NCBI GenBank assembly: GCA_025357995.1 | Contig: JANYLF010000146.1 | Coordinates: 1 to 6,587 of the forward strand | Source of the DNA: Acidimicrobiia bacterium | GTDB lineage: Bacteria; Actinomycetota; Acidimicrobiia; IMCC26256; JAENVU01 | DNA length: 6,587 nucleotides | Direction of reading: 5' to 3' | Part shown: in pieces, positions 1 through 6,122 of the stretch | How positions within the stretch are numbered: position 1 is the stretch's first letter | How the letters are laid out: the number at the start of each line of letters is the position of its first letter | Notes under the pieces: model-generated | What the model saw: only the letters and a program-made list of their open reading frames with translations | Databases searched by the model: none | What the model was told of the DNA's origin: nothing | Made by a program: the position numbers and the translations under genes

Positions 1-1
1 G

Positions 2-1477
2 GCCGCGGGCGTGATCCGCGGGCGGTTGGAGGTCGCGGTCGAATTGCATGACCGCGGCGAGCATCTGCGGTCAATCGCGGTGCTCGGGTCGTCCGTCCAA
101 GGTGTGCGCGAGACGTTCGACCTCATGCCGACCACCACCGAGGCCGATTGGTCCACCCTCGCGGCGCGTATCGCGCGCATCCCCGAGTGTGTGACGAGTC
201 TGGAGGCCGCGTTCACCGAGGGTCGCCGGCGCGGCGTCGTGGCGTCTTCGCGTCAGGTCGCGGGCGCGATTGCGCAGGTGGAGGTGTGGGCGGGAACGAA
301 TACGGGATCCACTCGGCCGTACTTCCACGCGCTCTCCGATCGACTCATGGCGTCGGGCGTGGGACCGTCCTCGTTGCACGATTCGGTCGCGGCAGAAGCG
401 GCCCGCGCGACGGCTGCGCTCGCGTCGTTCACGCGGTATCTCACCGAGGAGTACGCGCCCGATGCCGATGCGCGTGACGCGGTCGGTCCGGAGCGCTACG
501 CGATGGGCGCGCGCGTCTACAACGGAACCCAGCTCGACCTGGCCGAGACCTACGCGTGGGGATGGGAGGAGCTGCATCGCATCGAACACGCCGTCGGCCA
601 AGTGGCCGCGCGGATACTGCCGAACGCGTCCGTCGGCGAGGTGATCCAGTTCTTGGAGACCGATCCGACGCGTGCGATCGAAGGCGAGGACAACCTGCGC
701 GCCTGGCTTCAGGATTTGATGGACCGCACGATCGCGGAGATGAACGGCGTGCACTTCGACATTCCCGAGCCGGTGCAGACCGTCGAGGCGATGATCGCGC
801 CCCCAGGCGGCGCGTCGGCGATGTACTACACCGGACCGTCAGAAGACTTCTCTCGTCCCGGTCGCACGTGGTACCCCACGATGGGCAACACCCGGTTTCC
901 CCTCTGGGGCGAGGTGTCGATCTGTTACCACGAGGGCGTGCCCGGCCATCACCTGCAGGTCGCGCAGGTGCGCTACCTCGCCGACACGTTGACGCGCTTT
1001 CAACGCACGCTCGCGTGGTCGTCCGGCCATGGTGAAGGGTGGGCGCTCTATGCCGAGCGACTCATGGGCGAACTCGGATACTTGGAGAACCCCGACTACG
1101 AACTCGGCATGTTGCGCGCGCAGGCGATGCGCGCGGTGCGAGTGATCGTCGACATCGGCATGCACTTGGAACTACCAATTCCGACCGGCGAGTCGTACCA
1201 CCCAGGCGAGCGGTGGACGCCGGCGCTGGCCCTCCCGTTCGTGATCGAACGTGCGATGTTCCCGGAACAGTTCATGCGCTCGGAGGTCGACCGATATCTC
1301 GGGATTCCCGGCCAGGCCATCTCGTACAAGGTCGGTGAGCGGGTATGGCTCGAGTGTCGCGCCGACGCCCGCGCGCGCCACGGCGCGTCGTTCTCGTTGA
1401 AGGACTGGCACCGCCACGCCCTGAACCTCGGCTCCATGGGCCTCGACCAATTCCGCGCCGAAATGGCGCGGTACTGA
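2..1477 (+). CDS. DUF885 family zinc-peptidase-like protein (5' partial)
   Basis: The reading frame is open to the left edge, so the true start lies upstream; the GTG at 11 is probably internal. I expect roughly 70-90 residues to be missing, judging from the usual family length of 550-600. DUF885 proteins belong to the gluzincin-like metallopeptidase superfamily, and their substrates are mostly unknown. Diagnostic segments are visible in order: a MIAPPGGASAMYYTGPSEDF block at about 791-850, the metal-site motif HEGVPGHH at 929-952, GHGEGWALYAERL at 1025-1063 (Glu codons at 1034 and 1055 are candidate third ligands), and PGQAISYK at 1307-1330 near the C-terminus. No membrane segment is seen in the visible part, and a signal peptide cannot be judged. 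The gene ends in TGA and converges on the small membrane protein gene. Family assignment is firm; peptidase activity is inferred from the family and motifs. Confidence 0.93.
   Translation, partial: AAGVIRGRLEVAVELHDRGEHLRSIAVLGSSVQGVRETFDLMPTTTEADWSTLAARIARIPECVTSLEAAFTEGRRRGVVASSRQVAGAIAQVEVWAGTNTGSTRPYFHALSDRLMASGVGPSSLHDSVAAEAARATAALASFTRYLTEEYAPDADARDAVGPERYAMGARVYNGTQLDLAETYAWGWEELHRIEHAVGQVAARILPNASVGEVIQFLETDPTRAIEGEDNLRAWLQDLMDRTIAEMNGVHFDIPEPVQTVEAMIAPPGGASAMYYTGPSEDFSRPGRTWYPTMGNTRFPLWGEVSICYHEGVPGHHLQVAQVRYLADTLTRFQRTLAWSSGHGEGWALYAERLMGELGYLENPDYELGMLRAQAMRAVRVIVDIGMHLELPIPTGESYHPGERWTPALALPFVIERAMFPEQFMRSEVDRYLGIPGQAISYKVGERVWLECRADARARHGASFSLKDWHRHALNLGSMGLDQFRAEMARY
1453..1471 (+). 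terminator. GC-rich hairpin at the 3' end of the DUF885 gene
   Basis: A perfect 7-bp stem, CCGCGCC (1453-1459) with GGCGCGG (1465-1471), closes a 5-nt GAAAT loop. It ends just before the TGA stop. No T-tract follows, so a classical intrinsic terminator is not supported. It could contribute to U-tract-independent termination or 3'-end stability, or it may simply reflect GC-rich coding sequence. Confidence 0.2.
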
Positions 1478-1552
1478 GGTTCGGTCAGTTCGAGTGACGT
1501 GACACCTGGGTGCGGTCGCGTGCACAAAACTTGACCAACCGCTTTCATCGTG

Positions 1553-1577
1553 TTCCGCAGTGATGAACCCCGCGGAA
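1553..1577. terminator. Weak inverted repeat between two convergent genes
   Basis: TTCCGC (1553-1558) and GCGGAA (1572-1577) form a 6-bp stem with a 13-nt loop. It starts 8 nt past the stop codon of the minus-strand membrane protein gene and lies between converging transcripts, where a bidirectional terminator would be expected. The loop is long and there is no T-tract on either strand. The rest of the 1478-1585 gap shows no other recognisable signal. Confidence 0.2.
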
Positions 1578-1585
1578 GGAGCGGA

Positions 1586-1903
1586 TCACGTGGGCGGATC
1601 GCCAAGAAAGACGATGATCAGAGAGACCACAGTCAAGGGCCCGGCAAGCCCAATGGTCCACGCCGCGAACGTCGCCACCCGAGTCGCTCGGGTACCGGAT
1701 CGCGTCGAGACCATCAGGAGGCCGAACGCCGGGCCCAAGAACAGCAAGACAGGTATCCACACCTGTTCCGCAGTGAACACGTAGGGGCTCAGTGCCAGCG
1801 CGATCGTGACGAACACATCAAACGCCACGACCGCCAACGCAACGAGTCCCACCACGACCACAACCGCGCCGCCCACCCCGTCCGGAGTCGTCTCCGATTC
1901 CAT
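1586..1903 (-). CDS. Small three-helix membrane protein, function unknown
   Basis: This 105-residue protein starts with ATG and ends with TGA. I do not recognise a family. A short acidic N-terminus (MESETTPDG) is followed by three hydrophobic stretches at about residues 12-38, 46-66 and 78-100. A basic loop between the second and third (STRSGTRATR, about 66-75) suggests that this loop is cytoplasmic by the positive-inside rule. There are no cysteines and no obvious catalytic motif. It lies 52 nt downstream of the HNH endonuclease gene on the same strand and could be cotranscribed with it. There is no Shine-Dalgarno sequence, but TACCGT sits exactly 7-12 nt before the ATG, as in leaderless actinobacterial genes. 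The continuous hydrophobic pattern supports this as the real frame over the Arg/His-rich frames opposite. A structural membrane protein, a transporter accessory protein or a small membrane effector are all possible. Confidence 0.75.
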   Translation of the reverse strand: MESETTPDGVGGAVVVVVGLVALAVVAFDVFVTIALALSPYVFTAEQVWIPVLLFLGPAFGLLMVSTRSGTRATRVATFAAWTIGLAGPLTVVSLIIVFLGDPPT

Positions 1904-1909
1904 TTCTTG

Positions 1910-1915
1910 ACGGTA
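1910..1915 (-). promoter_or_regulatory. Candidate leaderless -10 element (TACCGT) for the membrane protein
   Basis: TACCGT fits the TANNNT actinobacterial -10 pattern and occupies positions -12 to -7 relative to the A of the ATG at 1903. That places transcription initiation at or next to the start codon. No Shine-Dalgarno sequence precedes the ATG, which agrees with leaderless translation. No convincing -35 element is present. Confidence 0.4.
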
Positions 1916-1955
1916 GACCGGACGCCAAGGAGCTGCCCGACGTCCGCGACGCCCG

Positions 1956-3281
1956 CTACGCCGGCCGACTTGGATCCGCCGGCGGTTCCGCGGAACCGTT
2001 TCGTCGAGCCACGGGAGGGTGAGCGCAGAAGACGGTCATCATGAGCCAGTCGAAGTCCATGCGTTCGCCCTCGGAGAGCGATCGGATGGAATCGGGCGTG
2101 ATCTCGACTCCCGCATCCTCGTTGCCGCGCATCACGGCGGTTGCATCACAGGGCGGTAGCGCAAGCACAACCTCAGGTACGACGTTGCCACCGGGGTCTG
2201 TGAACGTGAACCCGCCGTGCCCGTCAGCCGCGACCTCCCAGCCGCCCTCATGGACTGCTCGGTGATGCATCGGGCACACCATCAGCAGATTCGCGCGGTC
2301 GGTCGGCCCACCGTGGGCCCAGTGCCGTGCGTGATGGGCACGCAACCGGGTCCGTTGCGTACATCCCGGGAACCGACAGCTGCCCTGGTCGCGTGTTTCG
2401 ACCGCGCGCCGGAGCGCGGGATTCGGGAACCGAGCCCGATGACTCAGATCCAATACCGTTTCACCCCGATCGAGAGACAAGCGCATCCCACAATCACACG
2501 CGAGCCTCCTCGCGGTCTCCGTCGAGATCGGATGCCCGCCGAGCTCGCATCGGCCCGGGACGTCTTCACTCAACGTCACGACATCCACATGCCCGACCAT
2601 TTCGACGGGCGCACGAGCGGGATCGGGTTCGAGATACGCGTCGACGACCGCCTCGAAGCCGAACACCTTCCGAGTATGGGGCTCCATCATGTGGTCCCGC
2701 GGAACCGCCTCGGCCGCGTGTTCGATCGCATGCATCGCACGCGCTCCGAGATCGGCCGGCACCCGAGCCGTGATGGTCACCGTCCCGTCGGCATTCGTTC
2801 GCATCGAGACACCAGACACGTCGAGCGCCGCGCGCTCACGGTCGGAGTCCGCAACCCGACATGCCGCCACGTGTGCCGCCGCGATCCGTTCCAACTGATT
2901 TGCGGTCGTATGGCGCGCCATCGCGACCGTGTCGACCTCGTTCCCAGGTGTGATGAACCGCGTCAACGCTCGCACCTTGGAATACGACAGCTGCCCCGCT
3001 GCGAACTCTGAGTGCGTCACGGGCAACTCGTGCAACGCCACCGCGACCCGCACGTGTTCCCGAGCCGCACGGGCGCCGATCCCACATTTCCATGAGACCC
3101 AATGCGCCATCGACGGCACCTCCCATGCCTCGTACGCTCCTCGCCGGGCGAGCTCCCCGACCACGTCGAGGAACCGGCACATCGCCGCCGCCAGGTGCCC
3201 GGCGAGCGTGGTCGCCTCCGCCTCCAACCGCTCGGTCGGCGTCTCCGACATCACCGAATTCTCCAACAATTCCAGCGTCAT
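1956..3281 (-). CDS. DUF222 / 13E12-repeat-family HNH endonuclease
   Basis: This 441-residue protein joins an N-terminal DUF222 region (about residues 20-240, largely helical, rich in Ala and Arg) to a C-terminal HNH nuclease domain (about 290-350). In the HNH domain, C302 and C307 of CRFPGC pair with C336 of CPMHH as likely zinc ligands. The AHHARHW segment (H316, H317, H320), N331 and H339/H340/H344 make up the HNH core. All key residues are present, so metal-dependent DNA cleavage is likely; the target is unknown. Relatives are multicopy in actinobacteria, and the Mycobacterium tuberculosis 13E12 proteins are the best-known examples. I chose the ATG at 3281 because GGGAGG lies 6 nt upstream; MSETPTERLE at 3251 is a weaker alternative. 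The open frame extends upstream, but that part is a shadow of the SDR gene. An SOS box overlaps the expected promoter. The C-terminal tail after about residue 420 is Pro/Ala-rich and probably disordered. Confidence 0.93.
   Translation of the reverse strand: MTLELLENSVMSETPTERLEAEATTLAGHLAAAMCRFLDVVGELARRGAYEAWEVPSMAHWVSWKCGIGARAAREHVRVAVALHELPVTHSEFAAGQLSYSKVRALTRFITPGNEVDTVAMARHTTANQLERIAAAHVAACRVADSDRERAALDVSGVSMRTNADGTVTITARVPADLGARAMHAIEHAAEAVPRDHMMEPHTRKVFGFEAVVDAYLEPDPARAPVEMVGHVDVVTLSEDVPGRCELGGHPISTETARRLACDCGMRLSLDRGETVLDLSHRARFPNPALRRAVETRDQGSCRFPGCTQRTRLRAHHARHWAHGGPTDRANLLMVCPMHHRAVHEGGWEVAADGHGGFTFTDPGGNVVPEVVLALPPCDATAVMRGNEDAGVEITPDSIRSLSEGERMDFDWLMMTVFCAHPPVARRNGSAEPPADPSRPA
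1976..1998. repeat. Overlapping perfect palindromes in the HNH gene 3' end
   Basis: CGGTTCCGCGGAACCG at 1983-1998 is a perfect 16-bp palindrome. It overlaps CCGCCGGCGG at 1976-1985, a perfect 10-bp palindrome. Both lie inside the last codons of the HNH gene, in its poorly conserved Pro/Ala-rich tail, about 20-40 bp before the stop. As RNA the longer one could form CGGTT/AACCG around a CCGCGG loop. It could be a protein-binding site, a transcript 3'-end structure or a coincidence of GC-rich coding DNA. Confidence 0.5.
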
Positions 3282-3287
3282 CGTAGG

Positions 3288-3293
3288 CCTCCC
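3288..3293 (-). promoter_or_regulatory. Shine-Dalgarno sequence deciding the HNH start
   Basis: GGGAGG lies 6 nt upstream of the ATG at 3281 on the minus strand. It is the strongest ribosome-binding site in the window and favours this ATG over the in-frame ATG at 3251. Confidence 0.8.
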
Positions 3294-3309
3294 GAAATCC
3301 GACACCGTC

Positions 3310-3325
3310 ACGAACTGATGTTCGA
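3310..3325. promoter_or_regulatory. LexA/SOS box upstream of the HNH endonuclease
   Basis: On the minus strand the site reads TCGAAC-ATCA-GTTCGT. The actinobacterial/mycobacterial SOS box consensus is TCGAAC-N4-GTTCGA, so 11 of 12 defined bases match, with correct spacing. It begins immediately after the TAGAAT -10 hexamer and would cover the expected transcription start, so bound LexA should block transcription. The ATG lies 29 nt further on. Genes of the M. tuberculosis 13E12 family are known LexA targets, which supports the assignment. LexA itself is not encoded in this window. Confidence 0.85.
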
Positions 3326-3331
3326 ATTCTA
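3326..3331 (-). promoter_or_regulatory. -10 element (TAGAAT) of the HNH promoter
   Basis: TAGAAT matches TANNNT and is close to TATAAT. It abuts the SOS box and would start transcription near 3319-3320, giving a leader of about 40 nt that includes the GGGAGG site. No good -35 hexamer is found 16-18 nt upstream; the sequence there is around GAGTGA. Many actinobacterial promoters have a weak -35. Confidence 0.6.
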
Positions 3332-3370
3332 TGTGAAGGGTGCGACACTCACTCCCACGCCGGCGACCGG

Positions 3371-3394
3371 CGCGACCGGGCCCCACAGGTCGCG
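3371..3394 (-). terminator. GC-rich hairpin directly after the SDR stop
   Basis: On the minus strand CGCGACC (3394-3388) and GGTCGCG (3377-3371) form a perfect 7-bp stem around a 10-nt loop containing GGGGCCC. The stem begins at the base right after the SDR TGA. No U-tract follows. GC-rich hairpins without U-tracts have been proposed as terminators in actinobacteria, and the position between the SDR gene and the separate HNH promoter suits termination of an M3-SDR transcript. Confidence 0.45.
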
Positions 3395-4201
3395 TCAGGA
3401 AATGACGGGGCGGTTGGTCCACGTTCCGTCGGGCCGGCGGAACCAGCCGCCGGCCGCGAGTGAACCGCCGTCGGCGTTGATCGTGGTGCCGGTCACGAAC
3501 GCAGAGAGATCGGACGCGAGAAAGAGCGCGACGCCCGCGATGTCGTCCGGCGTTCCGAAGCGACCGACGGGCACCCAGCTCGGAATGCGGTCGGCCTGAT
3601 CGGGCGACACCCACTCCGAGTAGCGAACCTGGAGTGACTCCGTGAGGTCCGGCGCGATCGCGTTCACGCGCACGCCGGAGTTGCCGAGGTCGACGGCGAG
3701 GCTGCGGGTGAAGCCGATGACCGCGGCTTTGAACGCGCTGTACACAGGCCGACTCGGGATCGCACGAAACGCTTCGACCGACGAGACGTTGACGATGCTG
3801 CCCCGGCCGCGCTCGACCATGCCGTCGACGAACGCGCGGGTGCAGAGCAACACGTGACGCAAGTTGACGGCGTAGAGCTCGTCCCACGCCTCGGGACCGT
3901 GACCGAGGAAGTCGTTGCCGGCAAAGAGATAATGCCCGACGTTGTTGACCACAATGTCGACCTCGCCCGCGACACGAGCGAGTTCCGCGACGGCGTCAGC
4001 ACCGGTCACGTCCACCACGACGGCCGTCGCATCACCGCCGGCCGAGGTGATCGCGGCGACCGTCTCGGCAGCACGCGCCGCGTCGATCTCCGCGACAACG
4101 ACCCGCGCACCTTCGGCCGCGAACCGCTTCGAGATCGCGCGACCGATCCCTCCCCCGCCGCCGGTGACGACGGCCGCACGATCGGCGAGCAGGCCCGTCA
4201 C
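3395..4201 (-). CDS. SDR family NAD(P)-dependent oxidoreductase
   Basis: This 268-residue classical short-chain dehydrogenase/reductase has a Rossmann fold. The cofactor motif TGGGGGIG is at residues 13-20. An acidic residue at the end of strand beta-2 (E38 in VVVAEID) suggests NAD(H) rather than NADP(H). NNVG at 86-89 replaces the usual NNAG. The catalytic set is N113, S141, Y154 and K158 (YSAFK). ADGG at 243-246 is the usual cofactor-side C-terminal motif. A tail of about 20 residues, WFRRPDGTWTNRPVIS-like, extends past the core. The substrate cannot be told. The GTG at 4201 is the only sensible start in frame; no ATG lies between the M3 stop and the cofactor motif, and there is no good Shine-Dalgarno site. 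The gene starts 79 nt after the M3 peptidase stop on the same strand, which suggests cotranscription; a functional link is unproven. Confidence 0.92.
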   Translation of the reverse strand: MTGLLADRAAVVTGGGGGIGRAISKRFAAEGARVVVAEIDAARAAETVAAITSAGGDATAVVVDVTGADAVAELARVAGEVDIVVNNVGHYLFAGNDFLGHGPEAWDELYAVNLRHVLLCTRAFVDGMVERGRGSIVNVSSVEAFRAIPSRPVYSAFKAAVIGFTRSLAVDLGNSGVRVNAIAPDLTESLQVRYSEWVSPDQADRIPSWVPVGRFGTPDDIAGVALFLASDLSAFVTGTTINADGGSLAAGGWFRRPDGTWTNRPVIS

Positions 4202-4280
4202 GGCGCGGGCATCGAGATACGGCCCGTCGCCAGCGCCGCGGGTCTCCCGCTCTGAAGGGCCGCTCGGGCCCGGCGGCGCA

Positions 4281-6071
4281 TTAGCCCACGCGCCCGGTGT
4301 CGCGCGCCGCCTGTTCCGCGGCCTCGAGCTGCTGTTCGACGATGGCGAGGCCGCCGACCCAGAACTTCGGGTCACCGAGATCGCAATCCACGATGCGACC
4401 CAGCTCCTCCGGCGACTTCGAGCCCCCCGCCGCGAGCAGTTCCAGGTACGCGGGCACGAAGTCGGCACCGCGTTCCTCGTAGCGGCGGTACACGGACAGG
4501 GCGAGCAGCTGCCCGTAGGCGTACGCGTACACGTACCCCGGCGTGCCGATGAAGTGCGGGATATACGACCACCAGGTGCGATAGCCCTCGGTGATCTCGA
4601 CTGCGTCACCGAGCATCGCGGTCTGGGTCTCGGCCCAGTACGCGGCGAAGTCGTCGAGGGCGAGCTCGCCGGTCTCGCGTCGATGCGTGTGCACGCGGTC
4701 TTCGAAACGGTTCATCGCGATCTGGCGGAAGACCGTCGCGATCTGACCTTCGAGACTCTCCGCGATCAACGCGAGCCGCGCGTTGGGTTCGGTCGTCGCG
4801 TCCATCAACCGACCGAACGTGACCGTCTCACCGAACACCGACGCGGTCTCGGCCAACGTCAACGGGGTCGTCTGATGGAAAATGCCTTGGTCCCGCGCGA
4901 GGTACGCGTGCAATCCGTGACCCATCTCGTGCGCGAGCGTGAGCACGTCGCGCCGGCTCGACGTCCAGTTGAGAAACAGGTACGGGTGGTGCGACGGCAC
5001 GGTGTACGCGCAGAACGCGCCCGGACGCTTGCCCGGCCGCATCGGCGCGTCGATCCACGACTCGTTGAAGAAACGCTGCGCCACGTCGGCGAGTCGCGGC
5101 GAGAATGATGCGTACGCGTCGAGCACCAAGGTGCGGGCTTCATCCCAGCCGAACTCGACTTCGGCGTCGGCCACGCTCGCCATGCGGTCGTAGTCGGCGA
5201 GCCGCTCCACCCCGAGCAGCTGTGCCTTGAGCGCATACCAACGTTGCGGAATGTCGTACCGGCTGACCACGGCGTCCACCAGCGCTTGGACCGATTCGTC
5301 GCTCGCCTCATTGGCGAGGTTGCGGCTTTCGATCCAACGGCCGTGGGATCGCAAGCGATCCGTCGACGCTTTGTCGGCCAACAACGTGTTGAACACGAAC
5401 GCCCGCGTGCGCAAGCCGGGCGCCAAACCCTCGGTGACTGCAGCCGCGGCCGCGGCTCGCTGCGCGCGGTCGGGGGATGACAAGCGCGACAGCCCATGTT
5501 CGAGCGCGACGGTTTCGCCCTCGAGGTCCAAGGTGATCGCGGAGGTCAACTCGCCGAACAGTCGCGACCACGCGCTGGCGCCGGTCACATCCTTGTCTAC
5601 GAGGATCTTCTCCTCCGGCTCGGTCAACAGGTGCGGGCGATACCGACGCGCCGACCGCAGCGAGTGTGCACAAAACTCCAGCTGCGGGTCGGCGAGTAGC
5701 GCCTCGGCGTGTTCGTCGGGCACCGCGGCCCACTCCAGCTCGAAGAAGATGACTCGCGTCGCGATCGCGGTCGATTCTTCCTCGACGCGCTGCATGAGTG
5801 CGCCGCGTTCGGCGTCGATCGTATCGACGGTGAATCGCAAGCCCGCGTAGGAACCGGCGCGGCCGAGGTGTTCTTGCAGCGAGGCAACTCGTTGCATCAC
5901 TGCCGCGAGCCGGGCCGCGTCGAGGGTCGCGATGGTCCCGCGCGCCTGTTCGATGTCACCCGCGATGGCCGCGGCCGCGGCCAAGTGCGCGTCGATATCG
6001 CTATCGCCGAGGAGTGGTTCGAGGTTCCAAGCAACGTCGGATGCGGCCAGATCGGCTTCGGTCACAGTCAT
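4281..6071 (-). CDS. M3 family oligoendopeptidase (PepF-type)
   Basis: This 596-residue zinc peptidase would cleave short peptides in the cytoplasm; no signal peptide is visible. Its length fits the oligoendopeptidase F group. The active site HEMGH is at residues 381-385 (bases 4917-4931), with H381 and H385 as zinc ligands and E382 as the catalytic base. E408, in LAETAS, is the likely third ligand. The HFIGTPGYVYAYAYG segment at about 506-520 supplies the His and Tyr residues that bind substrate in this family. The N-terminal half is helical and less conserved. The ATG at 6071 (MTVTEADLAASDVAWNLEPL) fits the usual family N-terminus. It has no Shine-Dalgarno sequence, but TAGCCT lies at -12 to -7, suggesting a leaderless mRNA. 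The gene is divergent from the M1 lipoprotein gene (58 bp between starts) and is followed by the SDR gene. All catalytic residues are intact. Confidence 0.95.
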   Translation of the reverse strand: MTVTEADLAASDVAWNLEPLLGDSDIDAHLAAAAAIAGDIEQARGTIATLDAARLAAVMQRVASLQEHLGRAGSYAGLRFTVDTIDAERGALMQRVEEESTAIATRVIFFELEWAAVPDEHAEALLADPQLEFCAHSLRSARRYRPHLLTEPEEKILVDKDVTGASAWSRLFGELTSAITLDLEGETVALEHGLSRLSSPDRAQRAAAAAAVTEGLAPGLRTRAFVFNTLLADKASTDRLRSHGRWIESRNLANEASDESVQALVDAVVSRYDIPQRWYALKAQLLGVERLADYDRMASVADAEVEFGWDEARTLVLDAYASFSPRLADVAQRFFNESWIDAPMRPGKRPGAFCAYTVPSHHPYLFLNWTSSRRDVLTLAHEMGHGLHAYLARDQGIFHQTTPLTLAETASVFGETVTFGRLMDATTEPNARLALIAESLEGQIATVFRQIAMNRFEDRVHTHRRETGELALDDFAAYWAETQTAMLGDAVEITEGYRTWWSYIPHFIGTPGYVYAYAYGQLLALSVYRRYEERGADFVPAYLELLAAGGSKSPEELGRIVDCDLGDPKFWVGGLAIVEQQLEAAEQAARDTGRVG

Positions 6072-6077
6072 ACGCGC

Positions 6078-6083
6078 AGGCTA
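6078..6083 (-). promoter_or_regulatory. Candidate leaderless -10 element (TAGCCT) for the M3 peptidase
   Basis: TAGCCT fits TANNNT and lies exactly at -12 to -7 from the A of the ATG at 6071. A perfect TTGACA is also present upstream (minus strand, 6101-6096), but only 12 nt separate it from TAGCCT, against the usual 16-18. It may not be the partner of this -10. No Shine-Dalgarno sequence precedes the start. Confidence 0.45.
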
Positions 6084-6118
6084 CGCGGTGATCCCTGTCA
6101 AGAACGTCGACTCGCGCC

Positions 6119-6122
6119 AGGA
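6119..6122 (+). promoter_or_regulatory. Shine-Dalgarno sequence (AGGA) for the M1 lipoprotein
   Basis: AGGA lies 7 nt upstream of the ATG at 6130. A second ATG at 6122 overlaps this site but opens a different frame of only 66 codons with Arg/Ser/Pro-rich shadow composition, so 6130 is preferred. I see no clear -10 for this strand within the 58-bp divergent gap. Confidence 0.55.

Noticed and set aside
71..754. A 227-codon minus-strand frame opposite the DUF885 gene
   Set aside because: It is very Arg-rich and overlaps conserved DUF885 sequence; treated as a shadow.
1531..1536. TTGACC as a -35 element for a plus-strand promoter in the convergent gap
   Set aside because: No -10-like hexamer is found at the right distance, and no plus-strand gene follows.
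1551..1776. 13-bp direct repeat TGTTCCGCAGTGA at 1551-1563 and 1764-1776
   Set aside because: One copy is within the membrane protein coding region. A rough uniform-base estimate gives about 0.3 such pairs per window by chance, and no mobile-element features flank it.
1550..2044. Plus-strand frame of 164 codons opposite the small membrane protein
   Set aside because: Its Arg/His/Gln-rich content is what the antisense of a Val/Leu/Ala-rich membrane protein would give; the minus-strand frame shows three clean hydrophobic segments.
2217..3011. A 264-codon plus-strand frame opposite the HNH gene
   Set aside because: Composition is rich in Arg, His and Pro without any domain; it mirrors the DUF222-HNH coding sequence.
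3282..3887. N-terminal extension of the HNH frame by about 200 codons
   Set aside because: The extension is antisense-like Arg-rich sequence read from the SDR gene on the same strand in another frame, and the ATG at 3281 has a strong ribosome-binding site and a promoter just upstream.
3942..5108. A 388-codon plus-strand open frame opposite the SDR and M3 genes
   Set aside because: It is Arg/Ala/Pro-rich with no domain, and lies antisense to two genes with intact catalytic motifs. Long shadow frames are common in high-GC coding DNA.
1520..5677. 12-bp repeat GTGCACAAAACT at 1520-1531 and 5666-5677
   Set aside because: One copy lies inside the M3 coding sequence; a match of this length is expected by chance in a window of this size.
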